Positions 56,842-64,000 of a stretch of 64,000 bases of DNA are shown here, piece by piece; the stretch's first letter is position 1; the number at the start of each line of letters is the position of its first letter. The stretch is taken from contig DATAUC010000067.1 in NCBI GenBank assembly GCA_036268485.1, positions 55,842 to 119,841 of the forward strand, given 5' to 3'. The notes beneath the pieces are model-generated. The model made no database searches. It saw nothing but the letters and a program-made list of their open reading frames with translations, and was not told where the DNA came from. The stretch comes from Bog-473 sp036268485 (GTDB taxonomy: Bacteria; Actinomycetota; Acidimicrobiia; Acidimicrobiales; RAAP-2). The position numbers were made by a program, and so were the translations under genes.

Positions 56842-57630
56842 TCAACCCGTCAGCCAGGAGCACCATTCGTCCACACCCTGGCCGGTGCGTGCGCTGGCCT
56901 GAATGACATGGGCGCCCGGATTGACGTCCCTCAAGTTCGACAGGAATTTGTCGAGGTCGAAGTCCAGGTGCGGGAGCAGGTCGATCTTGTTCACCACCAC
57001 CACCTCGGCGGCCCGGAACATCACCGGGTACTTGAACGGCTTCTCTTCGCCTTCCGTGATGGCATAGACCATCGCCTTGGCGTGCTCGCCCACCCGGAAC
57101 TCGGCCGGGCAGACCAGGTTGCCCACATTCTCGATGATGACCAGCTCCAGATCACCCAACGGCAGCCGGCTCAAACCCGATCGGACCATGACCGCATCAA
57201 GGTGGCACTCGCCGCCAAATCCGGCGCTGGTATTGACCACCGAGATGGCGGTTGCTCCCGCTCCCTCCAGCTCATCCGCATCGAGGCTGGTGGCAATGTC
57301 ACCTTCCAGGATGCCGATGCGCACGGAGCCCCCGATGTGATTGAGCGTGCGTTTGAGCAGCGTCGTCTTGCCCGCTCCCGGTGACGACATGAGGTTCACC
57401 GCCCGCACGCCGGCCGCATCAAGGGCGTAGCCATTGCCATCGGCGACGCGGTCGTTCTCTGAGAGGAGGTTCTCCAGAATGTCCACCCGCACGGTGCCCG
57501 TCTCGACGTAGCCCGAGTGATCACCGACGTCGTGCGTGTGCGCATGGTCACCGTCGTCATGGTGATGCTCATGATGTTCATGGTCGTGGTGGTGCTCCGT
57601 ACCGTCGGCGTGCAGATGAAATCGACCCAT
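56842..57630 (-). CDS. hypB: Hydrogenase nickel-incorporation GTPase HypB
   Basis: GTPase of 262 residues that helps HypA insert nickel into [NiFe]-hydrogenase. The N-terminus has a His-rich stretch of about 30 residues (HLHADGTEHHHDHEHHEHHHD), a nickel storage region, in place of the E. coli-type CxxCGC motif. The GTPase has Walker A SSPGAGKTTLLK, ENVGNLVCPAEF and NKIDLLPH. ATG 57630 is 2 bp from the hypA stop. Together with hypA and the nickel transporter it forms a nickel-supply operon on the minus strand, facing the hydrogenase genes at 62225. Confidence 0.95.
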   Translation of the reverse strand: MGRFHLHADGTEHHHDHEHHEHHHDDGDHAHTHDVGDHSGYVETGTVRVDILENLLSENDRVADGNGYALDAAGVRAVNLMSSPGAGKTTLLKRTLNHIGGSVRIGILEGDIATSLDADELEGAGATAISVVNTSAGFGGECHLDAVMVRSGLSRLPLGDLELVIIENVGNLVCPAEFRVGEHAKAMVYAITEGEEKPFKYPVMFRAAEVVVVNKIDLLPHLDFDLDKFLSNLRDVNPGAHVIQASARTGQGVDEWCSWLTG

Positions 57631-57632
57631 GA

Positions 57633-57977
57633 CTACGCCCCCACTTCGGCTAGGTCCATGGACACCAGGAGAAACTCCTCGCCGGTGAGCAACGTCACCT
57701 CGAAACTGCCGCACGCGCTGCAACAGAGGATCGGCATGTCCAAGGTGGTCTCCACGTGGCACTCCCGGCAGGCCACCGTGGCCGGCACCTGCTCGATGAC
57801 CAGCTCGCACCCTTTGAGCTCGGTGGTGTCGGTGAGGATCTCCCAACCGAACTGCAGGGCATCAGGCACCACCTGACGCAGATGCCCGATGCGCACGGTG
57901 ACCTGCGTCACCCGGCGGCCGTCGGCCCGTTGCCGCGTCGAGTCGACAATGGCGTCACAAATCGAGAGCTCATGCAC
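57633..57977 (-). CDS. hypA: Hydrogenase nickel-insertion protein HypA
   Basis: Metallochaperone of 114 residues. It begins MHELSICDAIVD, with the N-terminal MHE nickel ligands, and has the zinc site CREC...CSAC in the second half. HypA docks with HypB and the hydrogenase large subunit to insert nickel. It lies 58 bp downstream of the NiCoT gene and 2 bp upstream of hypB on the same strand. HypC, D, E and F genes are not in the window; they may lie beyond 64000 or elsewhere. Confidence 0.95.
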   Translation of the reverse strand: MHELSICDAIVDSTRQRADGRRVTQVTVRIGHLRQVVPDALQFGWEILTDTTELKGCELVIEQVPATVACRECHVETTLDMPILCCSACGSFEVTLLTGEEFLLVSMDLAEVGA

Positions 57978-58035
57978 CGGCGGTCATCTCGAAATCGAGC
58001 ATACCGACACGGCGCCCGGACGTCACTGGCCGAGC

Positions 58036-59181
58036 TCAGCCCGAGACCGTCTCGGGCACGAGTTCGGGCGCCATCAGGGAGTCCCACTTCTCCTCCACGT
58101 GGCCCAAGTGCCAGTACAGCATCGCCACACCCCACGTCACCACGAACAGGCCTACGATGACGAAGCCGGCGGTGTTGATGTTGAAGCGCTGGAAGAAGTT
58201 CCAGAACGGCGAGTCGAGGTGGGCCTCCTGGCCAATGAGGGCCAGCAGCTCAATGGTGCCGATGAAGAAGGCCACGAACACCGAGAGTCCGGTGATGGTG
58301 AGGTTGTAGAACACCTTGCGGATCGGCTTGGAAAAGGCCCAGTCATAGGCGAAGTTCATGAAGCAGCCGTCCAGCGTGTCGAACAGCGTCATGCCGGCCG
58401 CAAAGAGGATGGGCAGGGAGAGGATGGCGTAGAAGGGCAGGCCACCCACCACCGCCGTTCCGGCCAGCACGAGGAGCGCCACCTCGGTGGCCGTGTCGAA
58501 GCCCAGTCCGAAGAGCACGCCGATCGGGTAGATCTTCCACGACGTATCGATCCGCTTGGCATAGCCGCCCAGGAAGCGGTTCATGAAGCCCCGCTTGTTC
58601 AGCTGGTGCTCCAGTTCGTCGGCATCGAAGCGGCCCGCTTTCATCTCGCGGTACACCCGGAAGATCGACACCAGCACGATGAGATTGAGGAGCGCGATCA
58701 GATAGAGGAAGGTGCCCGAGACCGAGGTGCCCACGACGTTGGTGACCCGATGCAACCCCGAAGAGCCCCGGCTCACCTGCGAGTCCAGGGCCCGAATGCC
58801 GAAGTTCAAGAAAATGGCCAGGACGAAGACGACCGAGGAATGCCCGAGCGAGAAGAAGAACCCGACGCTGAGCGGTCGCTTGCCGTCATTGACCAGTTTG
58901 CGGGTGGTGTTGTCGATGGCGGCGATGTGGTCGGCGTCAAAGGCGTGGCGCATCCCGAGCGTGTAGGCCAGGACGCCCGTACCCACCCCGAAGAGCTTGT
59001 TCCCCGACAGGTGATAGTGGTGCCCGACCGCCTGGGCCAGCAGTCCCCACCCGATTACGTTCAGGGCGACGATGGCCAACGCCATGCCGCCGACCCGTGA
59101 CCATTCGTTGGGAGTCAGGCTGCGACGGATACGAACGAGACGAGATGGATGCTCTTTTTTGCGTATCGAGATAGCTGCCAA
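58036..59181 (-). CDS. NiCoT family nickel/cobalt transporter
   Basis: High-affinity Ni2+ (or Co2+) permease of about 381 residues and eight membrane helices. The signature HAFDADHIAAIDNTTRK (residues about 70-86) is the HX4DH nickel-recognition motif. Later FGLGFDTATEVALL and AGMTLFDTLDGCFMNFAY are the second and third signatures. TTG 59181 is preferred: GGAGG lies 8 nt upstream. GTG 59196 is the longer alternative. It heads the operon with hypA and hypB, consistent with nickel supply for the hydrogenase. Confidence 0.9.
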   Translation of the reverse strand: MAAISIRKKEHPSRLVRIRRSLTPNEWSRVGGMALAIVALNVIGWGLLAQAVGHHYHLSGNKLFGVGTGVLAYTLGMRHAFDADHIAAIDNTTRKLVNDGKRPLSVGFFFSLGHSSVVFVLAIFLNFGIRALDSQVSRGSSGLHRVTNVVGTSVSGTFLYLIALLNLIVLVSIFRVYREMKAGRFDADELEHQLNKRGFMNRFLGGYAKRIDTSWKIYPIGVLFGLGFDTATEVALLVLAGTAVVGGLPFYAILSLPILFAAGMTLFDTLDGCFMNFAYDWAFSKPIRKVFYNLTITGLSVFVAFFIGTIELLALIGQEAHLDSPFWNFFQRFNINTAGFVIVGLFVVTWGVAMLYWHLGHVEEKWDSLMAPELVPETVSG

Positions 59182-59196
59182 CGGTCCTGCCTCCAC

Positions 59197-59305
59197 CCTG
59201 CGGTCAACTGACCGCGATGGTAAGACAGATACGAGTGGTTTGCAATAAGGAATGAGATGCGTTTGACACCTATCGGGCCACCGGCTCCGGGCCAGGCCGC
59301 CCGCG
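59197..59305. promoter_or_regulatory. Divergent promoter region, nickel transporter and Fur-family gene
   Basis: A 109-bp gap with a low-GC core (TTTGCAATAAGGAATGAGA, 59239-59257). On the minus strand TTGCAA, 17 nt, TACCAT is a plausible promoter for the NiCoT-hypAB operon. A metal-box-like dyad was sought but no clean one was found. Confidence 0.35.
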
Positions 59306-59809
59306 GTGACGGAGCGAAATTACGAGGGGCAGGAATACACTGCAGGAGTGAGCAAGCCCTTGGGACCGGTCGTCGTGAGCGACGCCGATGACGCCACGAC
59401 GGTCGAGGGGGTGCTCGACCTGGTCCGCAAGCAGGGTGGCCGGGTCACGTCCTCCCGCCGCCTGCTGCTGCGGGCGCTCTTCGATTCCAAGGGCCACCAC
59501 ACCGCCGAAGGTCTGGCCGCCGAAGTGCAGAAACAGGCCCCGGACATCCACCTCTCCACCATCTATCGCAACCTGGATGAGCTGGAGCGGCTCGGCGTCA
59601 TCGTCCACGCCCATCTGGGGCATGGCCCGGCTACGTATCACCTGGCTGCGGCGGCCCACGGCCATTTCGTCTGCGAAGAATGCGGTCAGATGATTGAGGC
59701 CCCCGACACCCTCTTCAAGGGGCTGGCCCAGGCGGCCAAAGCTCAGTTCGGCTTCACCATCGATCCCCACCACTTCGCCATGCTGGGTCGCTGCGCCAAC
59801 TGCGCCTGA
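59306..59809 (+). CDS. Fur family metalloregulator
   Basis: Fur/Zur/Nur-type regulator of up to 167 residues. The winged helix is GGRVTSSRRLLLRALFDSKGHHTAEGLAAEV, QAPDIHLSTIYRNLDELERLGVI. The metal site has HGHFVCEECGQMI and a C-terminal CANC (two CxxC pairs for structural zinc). GTG 59306 is the longest start, and GTG 59348 (GGAG close by) is equally possible. Adjacent divergent nickel-transporter and Hyp genes make a nickel-responsive (Nur-like) role attractive, but metal specificity cannot be read from sequence. Confidence 0.9.
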   Translation: MTERNYEGQEYTAGVSKPLGPVVVSDADDATTVEGVLDLVRKQGGRVTSSRRLLLRALFDSKGHHTAEGLAAEVQKQAPDIHLSTIYRNLDELERLGVIVHAHLGHGPATYHLAAAAHGHFVCEECGQMIEAPDTLFKGLAQAAKAQFGFTIDPHHFAMLGRCANCA

Positions 59810-59885
59810 GCTACCCCAAGCATCGTCGCCGACACCCGCCTACCATGGCCCTCCGGCGTGACGAAACAGCCGCGCGCTGCCCCTT

Positions 59886-60737
59886 GTGGGGATGACCGGG
59901 CCAGGACGCGAAATGGCAGGAACAGCTAGTGCGGATTCACAAGTAGCAGCAAGCGACACCGACGCCGAGGTCGTCCTGTGCGCGGTCGTTGAGATGTCCG
60001 ACGACGCCATCTTCACCTGCGACGAGCGGGGCAGCATCACCAGCTGGAGTGCCACCGCCGAACGGGTTTTCGGTCGGGTAGCCGACGATGTCCTCCTCGG
60101 CCCACTTGATGTCCTCTTCCCGGAGCATCTCTGTGAAGAGGTGCAAGCCGTCATCGCCACCGTCTTGGCCGGCGATCGCATCCGGCACTTCGAGACCGAG
60201 ATGCTGCGCCCTGATGGGATGCCGTTGCCCCTCTCCCTGTCGCTGTGTCCCGTGCTGAACGAGAGCGGCGCTGTCATCGGGTCGGTGGTGATCGCCCGGG
60301 ACGTCACAGAACAGCGTTTGGCCCAGGCCACGTTGGCCGAGGTCGATGCCCGGATGGAAGACGGCGAGGCGCTGGCGCACATCGGCAGTTGGCTGTGGGA
60401 CTTGCGCACCGGTGCCGTGCAGTGGAGCACCGAGTTCCACCGGATACACGGCGTCGACCCCCTCGACTTCGATGGAACGTTCGAGTCCTATCTCGGATTG
60501 ATCCATCCCGCTGATCGGGACGCCGTGCGGGCCGCCATGGTGCACTCGGTGGAATCGGGACGACCCTTCGAGAGCGAGTACCGGGTCGAGCACCCGGGCC
60601 AACTGGTACGCACCGTGCAGGTCCGGGCGCAACCCACCTTCGGCTCAGCGGGGACCGCGGTCGGGCTTCGGGGCATCGGCCAGGATGTGGCCCAGCGGGT
60701 CACGGCTCCCCTCAGTCGGGAGCAACCAGATTCCTGA
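59886..60737 (+). CDS. Double PAS-domain protein without output domain
   Basis: Protein of 283 residues with two PAS domains: the first about residues 35-140 (MSDDAIFTCDERGSITSWSATAERVFG, VLNESGAVIGSVVIARDVTEQR) and the second about 165-275 (GSWLWDLRTGAVQWSTEFHRIHGVDP, YRVEHPGQLVRTVQVRAQP). No kinase, GGDEF or DNA-binding domain follows, and the chain ends soon after the second PAS. It may act as a sensor that binds a partner, or its true output is lost. The start among GTG 59886, ATG 59892 and ATG 59913 is uncertain. It overlaps the next gene's end by 26 bp, convergent. Confidence 0.78.
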   Translation: MGMTGPGREMAGTASADSQVAASDTDAEVVLCAVVEMSDDAIFTCDERGSITSWSATAERVFGRVADDVLLGPLDVLFPEHLCEEVQAVIATVLAGDRIRHFETEMLRPDGMPLPLSLSLCPVLNESGAVIGSVVIARDVTEQRLAQATLAEVDARMEDGEALAHIGSWLWDLRTGAVQWSTEFHRIHGVDPLDFDGTFESYLGLIHPADRDAVRAAMVHSVESGRPFESEYRVEHPGQLVRTVQVRAQPTFGSAGTAVGLRGIGQDVAQRVTAPLSREQPDS

Positions 60738-60969
60738 CCTTGGCCACCAGGTCGCCACCCACGTCGGTCAGGTGGCGGTCGCCGTCAACCATGGAAGCCA
60801 GCTGGCGCAAGGTGCTCCCGGCCTGGGCCCGGGCCGACGCCACCACATCACCGAATTCGTCGCTGCCCAGTAAGGCCGTGATGGATTCCCCCAGCTGATC
60901 GAGTTCCTTGCCACCGGTTTTGGCACCGATCACATACCCGATGACCAGCGCCACGAGCATGTTCTTCAT
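60712..60969 (-). CDS. Small hypothetical protein, YtxH-like
   Basis: An 85-residue protein. MLVALVIGYVIGAKTGGKE is a short hydrophobic N-terminus, and the remainder is a helix-forming amphipathic chain (LDQLGESITALLGSDEFGDVVASARAQAG) resembling YtxH-like small proteins. AGGAGG precedes the ATG. The start overlaps the stop of the PadR-YceI gene by 4 bp, so the two are coupled. Confidence 0.65.
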   Translation of the reverse strand: MKNMLVALVIGYVIGAKTGGKELDQLGESITALLGSDEFGDVVASARAQAGSTLRQLASMVDGDRHLTDVGGDLVAKVRNLVAPD

Positions 60970-62057
60970 CGAGCCTCCTCTAACTCAGCCTCGGCGTGCA
61001 GGCGCACGCGCACGTCGGGGTACATGCGCAGCATGAGCATGGTCGGCGAGGGAAGATCGAACTCGCGGATATCGAACACCTGCTCACCGGTGATGATCAG
61101 TCGCCGGTCCAAGTGCGATGCAACACTGACGTTGCCCTCGGCCGGCCGGGTTACGCCATGGAAGGTGAGCTCCCCGGCTAACCGGTAGCGCGTGGTCGAC
61201 CCGCTGGCCGAACACTGGCGCAGTTCCACCTTGGCGGTTGGGAAGCGGCGGGCGTCAATCCGGCGGAGCAGTTCGGCGTCGTAGAGCTTGTTGCCCGAGT
61301 TGAGTCCCAATACGTCGATCTCGAGTGAACCCGAGGGCGCCACGTCGGTCCGCAGCATGCCGTCGACCAGGGCCGCGTTGATGCAACCGGTAACACCAAC
61401 CGTTCCAAAACTGAGCGGGCCCACACTCGAGCGGATCTCAACGAGGACGGCACACCGATCGGGCACCAGATGAAATCGGCCCAGATGCAACGGGTTGGGC
61501 CTGGGCCCTCGCTCAACTGCCCGCTCATTGACGCCCTCCGACGTGACGTCATCGGGGTCGGGATCCGTGTCCACCGGCATGAGACGGCGGCGGCCACCCG
61601 ACGTGGACGACACGGGCGACCAGCTGGCCCCCAGAGCTGATGACCAACCCCCCTCGACTTCGGCCAGGACGGCGTCGCTGGTGCCGGTGGCCTGGTAACG
61701 GCGCAACGTCTGACCCAGGTAGCCGTGCTCCTCCTTGATTACGCCCATCCAGATCCGCAGGACGCGCTCACCCAGTGGGGTCACGCCGTACTCCCGTCGG
61801 GCCGTGACGGCGGCGGGATTCTGCGAGATGGCTTCGACCAATCCGTCCTGCTCCAGCTGGGCCAGGGCCCGGTAGACAGCCGGCCGGTCGACATGGCCGA
61901 AATGGAACTCGCCCAGGCGGGGGACGAGGCCGTACCCGTAACCGGGTTGCTCGGAGAGCAGCAGCAGGATGGCCGGCAGGATGAATCGCCGGGGCGGCGC
62001 CAGTTCAAACCGCGAAGCTCCTTCACCGCCAGCCGCGGTGGGCGTGCTGTTCGTCAT
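60966..62057 (-). CDS. PadR-family regulator fused to a YceI-like domain
   Basis: A 363-residue chimeric protein. Residues about 25-120 form a PadR winged helix (RRFILPAILLLLSEQPGYGYGLV, AVYRALAQLEQDGLVEAISQ, REYGVTPLGERVLRIW). Residues about 193-360 form a YceI lipocalin-like domain (GRFHLVPDRCAVLVEIRSSVGPLSFGT, NSGNKLYDAELLRRIDARRFPTAKVEL, YRLAGELTFHGVTRPAEGNVSV). YceI proteins bind isoprenoids or other amphiphiles and are usually exported. Here it lacks a signal peptide and is cytoplasmic. The natural reading is a ligand-sensing repressor. It is divergent from the hydrogenase structural genes across 167 bp. Confidence 0.85.
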   Translation of the reverse strand: MTNSTPTAAGGEGASRFELAPPRRFILPAILLLLSEQPGYGYGLVPRLGEFHFGHVDRPAVYRALAQLEQDGLVEAISQNPAAVTARREYGVTPLGERVLRIWMGVIKEEHGYLGQTLRRYQATGTSDAVLAEVEGGWSSALGASWSPVSSTSGGRRRLMPVDTDPDPDDVTSEGVNERAVERGPRPNPLHLGRFHLVPDRCAVLVEIRSSVGPLSFGTVGVTGCINAALVDGMLRTDVAPSGSLEIDVLGLNSGNKLYDAELLRRIDARRFPTAKVELRQCSASGSTTRYRLAGELTFHGVTRPAEGNVSVASHLDRRLIITGEQVFDIREFDLPSPTMLMLRMYPDVRVRLHAEAELEEAR

Positions 62058-62224
62058 GAGCGAAATTCATCCTTGCCGGGACTATTTGAAGTGTCAATCG
62101 CGTGTGCGCCCTAGGTGATTCACCCGGTGATGCAAAAGACACTCATTTACTTAGGCAATCGGCCGGGTTTCAATGAAGTCGGCCGCTCAACTTGGCGCGG
62201 CGCCATCAGTGGGGGGAGGGTTCC
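62058..62224. promoter_or_regulatory. Divergent control region, PadR-YceI gene and hydrogenase operon
   Basis: A 167-bp region with the 11-bp palindrome GGTGATTCACC (62114-62124). On the minus strand TTGACA (plus 62091-62096) lies about 17 nt before AAGGAT near the PadR start. On the plus strand TTTACTTAGG (from about 62149) is a -10-like block for the hydrogenase. GGGAGG around 62213-62218 gives the ribosome site for TTG 62225. Binding of the PadR-YceI protein to the palindrome is inferred. Confidence 0.45.
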
Positions 62225-63280
<1,056 letters not shown>

Positions 63281-63283
63281 GGC

Positions 63284-64000
63284 ATGCCCACCAAGAAGTT
63301 CACCGAGGACGCCAACGGCCTCACGGAAATGGCCTGGGACCCGATCACCCGGATCGTGGGCAGCCTGGGGATCTATACCAAGATCGACTTCGGCAAGGGC
63401 AAGGTGGCCGAGTGCCACAGCACCTCGTCGATCTTCCGCGGCTACAGCATCTTCATGAAGGGCAAGGACCCGCGGGACGCCCACTTCATCACCAGCCGCA
63501 TCTGCGGCATCTGCGGCGACAACCACGCCACCTGCTCCTGCTACGCGCAGAACATGGCCTACGGGGTAAAGCCGCCCGCCCTGGGCGAGCAGATCGTCAA
63601 TCTGGGCGAGGCCGCCGAGTACATGTTCGACCACAACATCTTCCAGGAGAACCTGGTCGGGGTGGACTTCTGCGAGAAGATGGTGGCCGAGACCAACCCC
63701 GGCGTCCTCGAGCAGGCGAACCGCACCGAGGCGCCGCAGGCCGAGGCCCACGGCTACAAGACCATCGGCGACATCATGCGGTCGCTCAACCCGTTCACGG
63801 GCGAGTTCTACCGCGAGGCCCTGCAGGTCTCCCGCTACACGCGCGAGATGTTCTGCCTGATGGAGGGTCGCCACGTCCACCCGTCCACCCTGTATCCGGG
63901 TGGCGTCGGGACCACCGCGACCATCCAACTCTTCACCGACTACTACATCCGCCTGATGCGCTACGTCGTGTTCATGAAGCGCGTCGTTCCCATGCACGAC
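63284..64000 (+). CDS. hhyL: [NiFe]-hydrogenase large subunit, group 1h, truncated by window
   Basis: First 239 residues of the catalytic subunit that carries the Ni-Fe(CN)2CO centre. The L1 motif is RICGICGDNHATCSC, with the ligand cysteines C74 and C77 and H81; the L2 motif lies beyond the window. GGAGG at 63273-63277 precedes ATG 63284. It is in the operon with the small subunit. The gene continues past base 64000, where further hyp genes may follow. Confidence 0.95.
   Translation, partial: MPTKKFTEDANGLTEMAWDPITRIVGSLGIYTKIDFGKGKVAECHSTSSIFRGYSIFMKGKDPRDAHFITSRICGICGDNHATCSCYAQNMAYGVKPPALGEQIVNLGEAAEYMFDHNIFQENLVGVDFCEKMVAETNPGVLEQANRTEAPQAEAHGYKTIGDIMRSLNPFTGEFYREALQVSRYTREMFCLMEGRHVHPSTLYPGGVGTTATIQLFTDYYIRLMRYVVFMKRVVPMHD

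Noticed and set aside
57889..59100. 403-codon plus-strand open frame over the NiCoT gene
   Set aside because: It is antisense to a permease carrying the HX4DH motif, and its own composition is typical of a shadow frame.

Overview
This window is high-GC actinobacterial DNA. The best guess is an uncultured member of the Acidimicrobiia. Three things point there: secreted and membrane proteins with long Thr-rich tails (31542-32036, 40110-40976), a secreted protein with GYWLVASDGG-type repeats (3147-4625), and a very dense set of acyl-CoA genes. The lineage is inferred from protein style and not proven. I see no rRNA, tRNA or CRISPR array. The longest stretch without a gene is 261 bp (36706-36966).

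Layout. 1-20903 is mainly acyl-CoA catabolism: acyl-CoA dehydrogenases, acyl-CoA synthetases, a CaiB-type CoA transferase, crotonases and thiolase-like lipid-transfer proteins. It is interrupted by a TetR regulator and a frameshifted IS481-type transposase (about 12198-13197). 21070-24170 holds a small membrane protein, an SDR, a carboxymuconolactone-decarboxylase-like protein, and a locus of ClpP-like pseudoprotease, XRE regulator and active ClpP around a perfect 18-bp palindrome. 24285-29627 has two Tat-exported phosphoesterases, an amidohydrolase and a crotonase. 29638-34541 is small housekeeping genes plus rlmN. 34568-40099 returns to acyl-CoA and steroid-like metabolism (Ltp2-like protein, SDR, ADP-forming acyl-CoA synthetase, crotonase). 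40110-42830 holds small membrane and stress-type proteins. 42811-50677 combines a thiolase, a Liv-type ABC importer with fused permeases, and a fused IpdAB-like CoA transferase. 50807-56828 has a TetR regulator, SDR, thioesterase, AllA-like, cupin and 2-hydroxyacid dehydrogenase genes. 56842-64000 is a nickel and hydrogenase region: HypB, HypA, NiCoT, Fur-family regulator, PAS protein, a PadR-YceI fusion, and the structural genes of a group 1h (high-affinity) [NiFe] hydrogenase, the large subunit running off the window.

How the genes work together. The acyl-CoA genes resemble parts of the actinobacterial steroid and branched-lipid degradation toolkit (FadE34-like two-domain dehydrogenase, Ltp2-like aldolase, IpdAB-like ring-opening hydrolase, FadA-type thiolase), fed by a Liv-type importer. 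Eight copies of one palindrome, TGAC-N6-GTCA, sit in front of these scattered genes and of both TetR genes, suggesting a single regulon. The hydrogenase region would add energy from trace hydrogen during starvation. A recurrent TAnnnT-6/7 nt-start codon arrangement suggests that many genes are transcribed without a leader.
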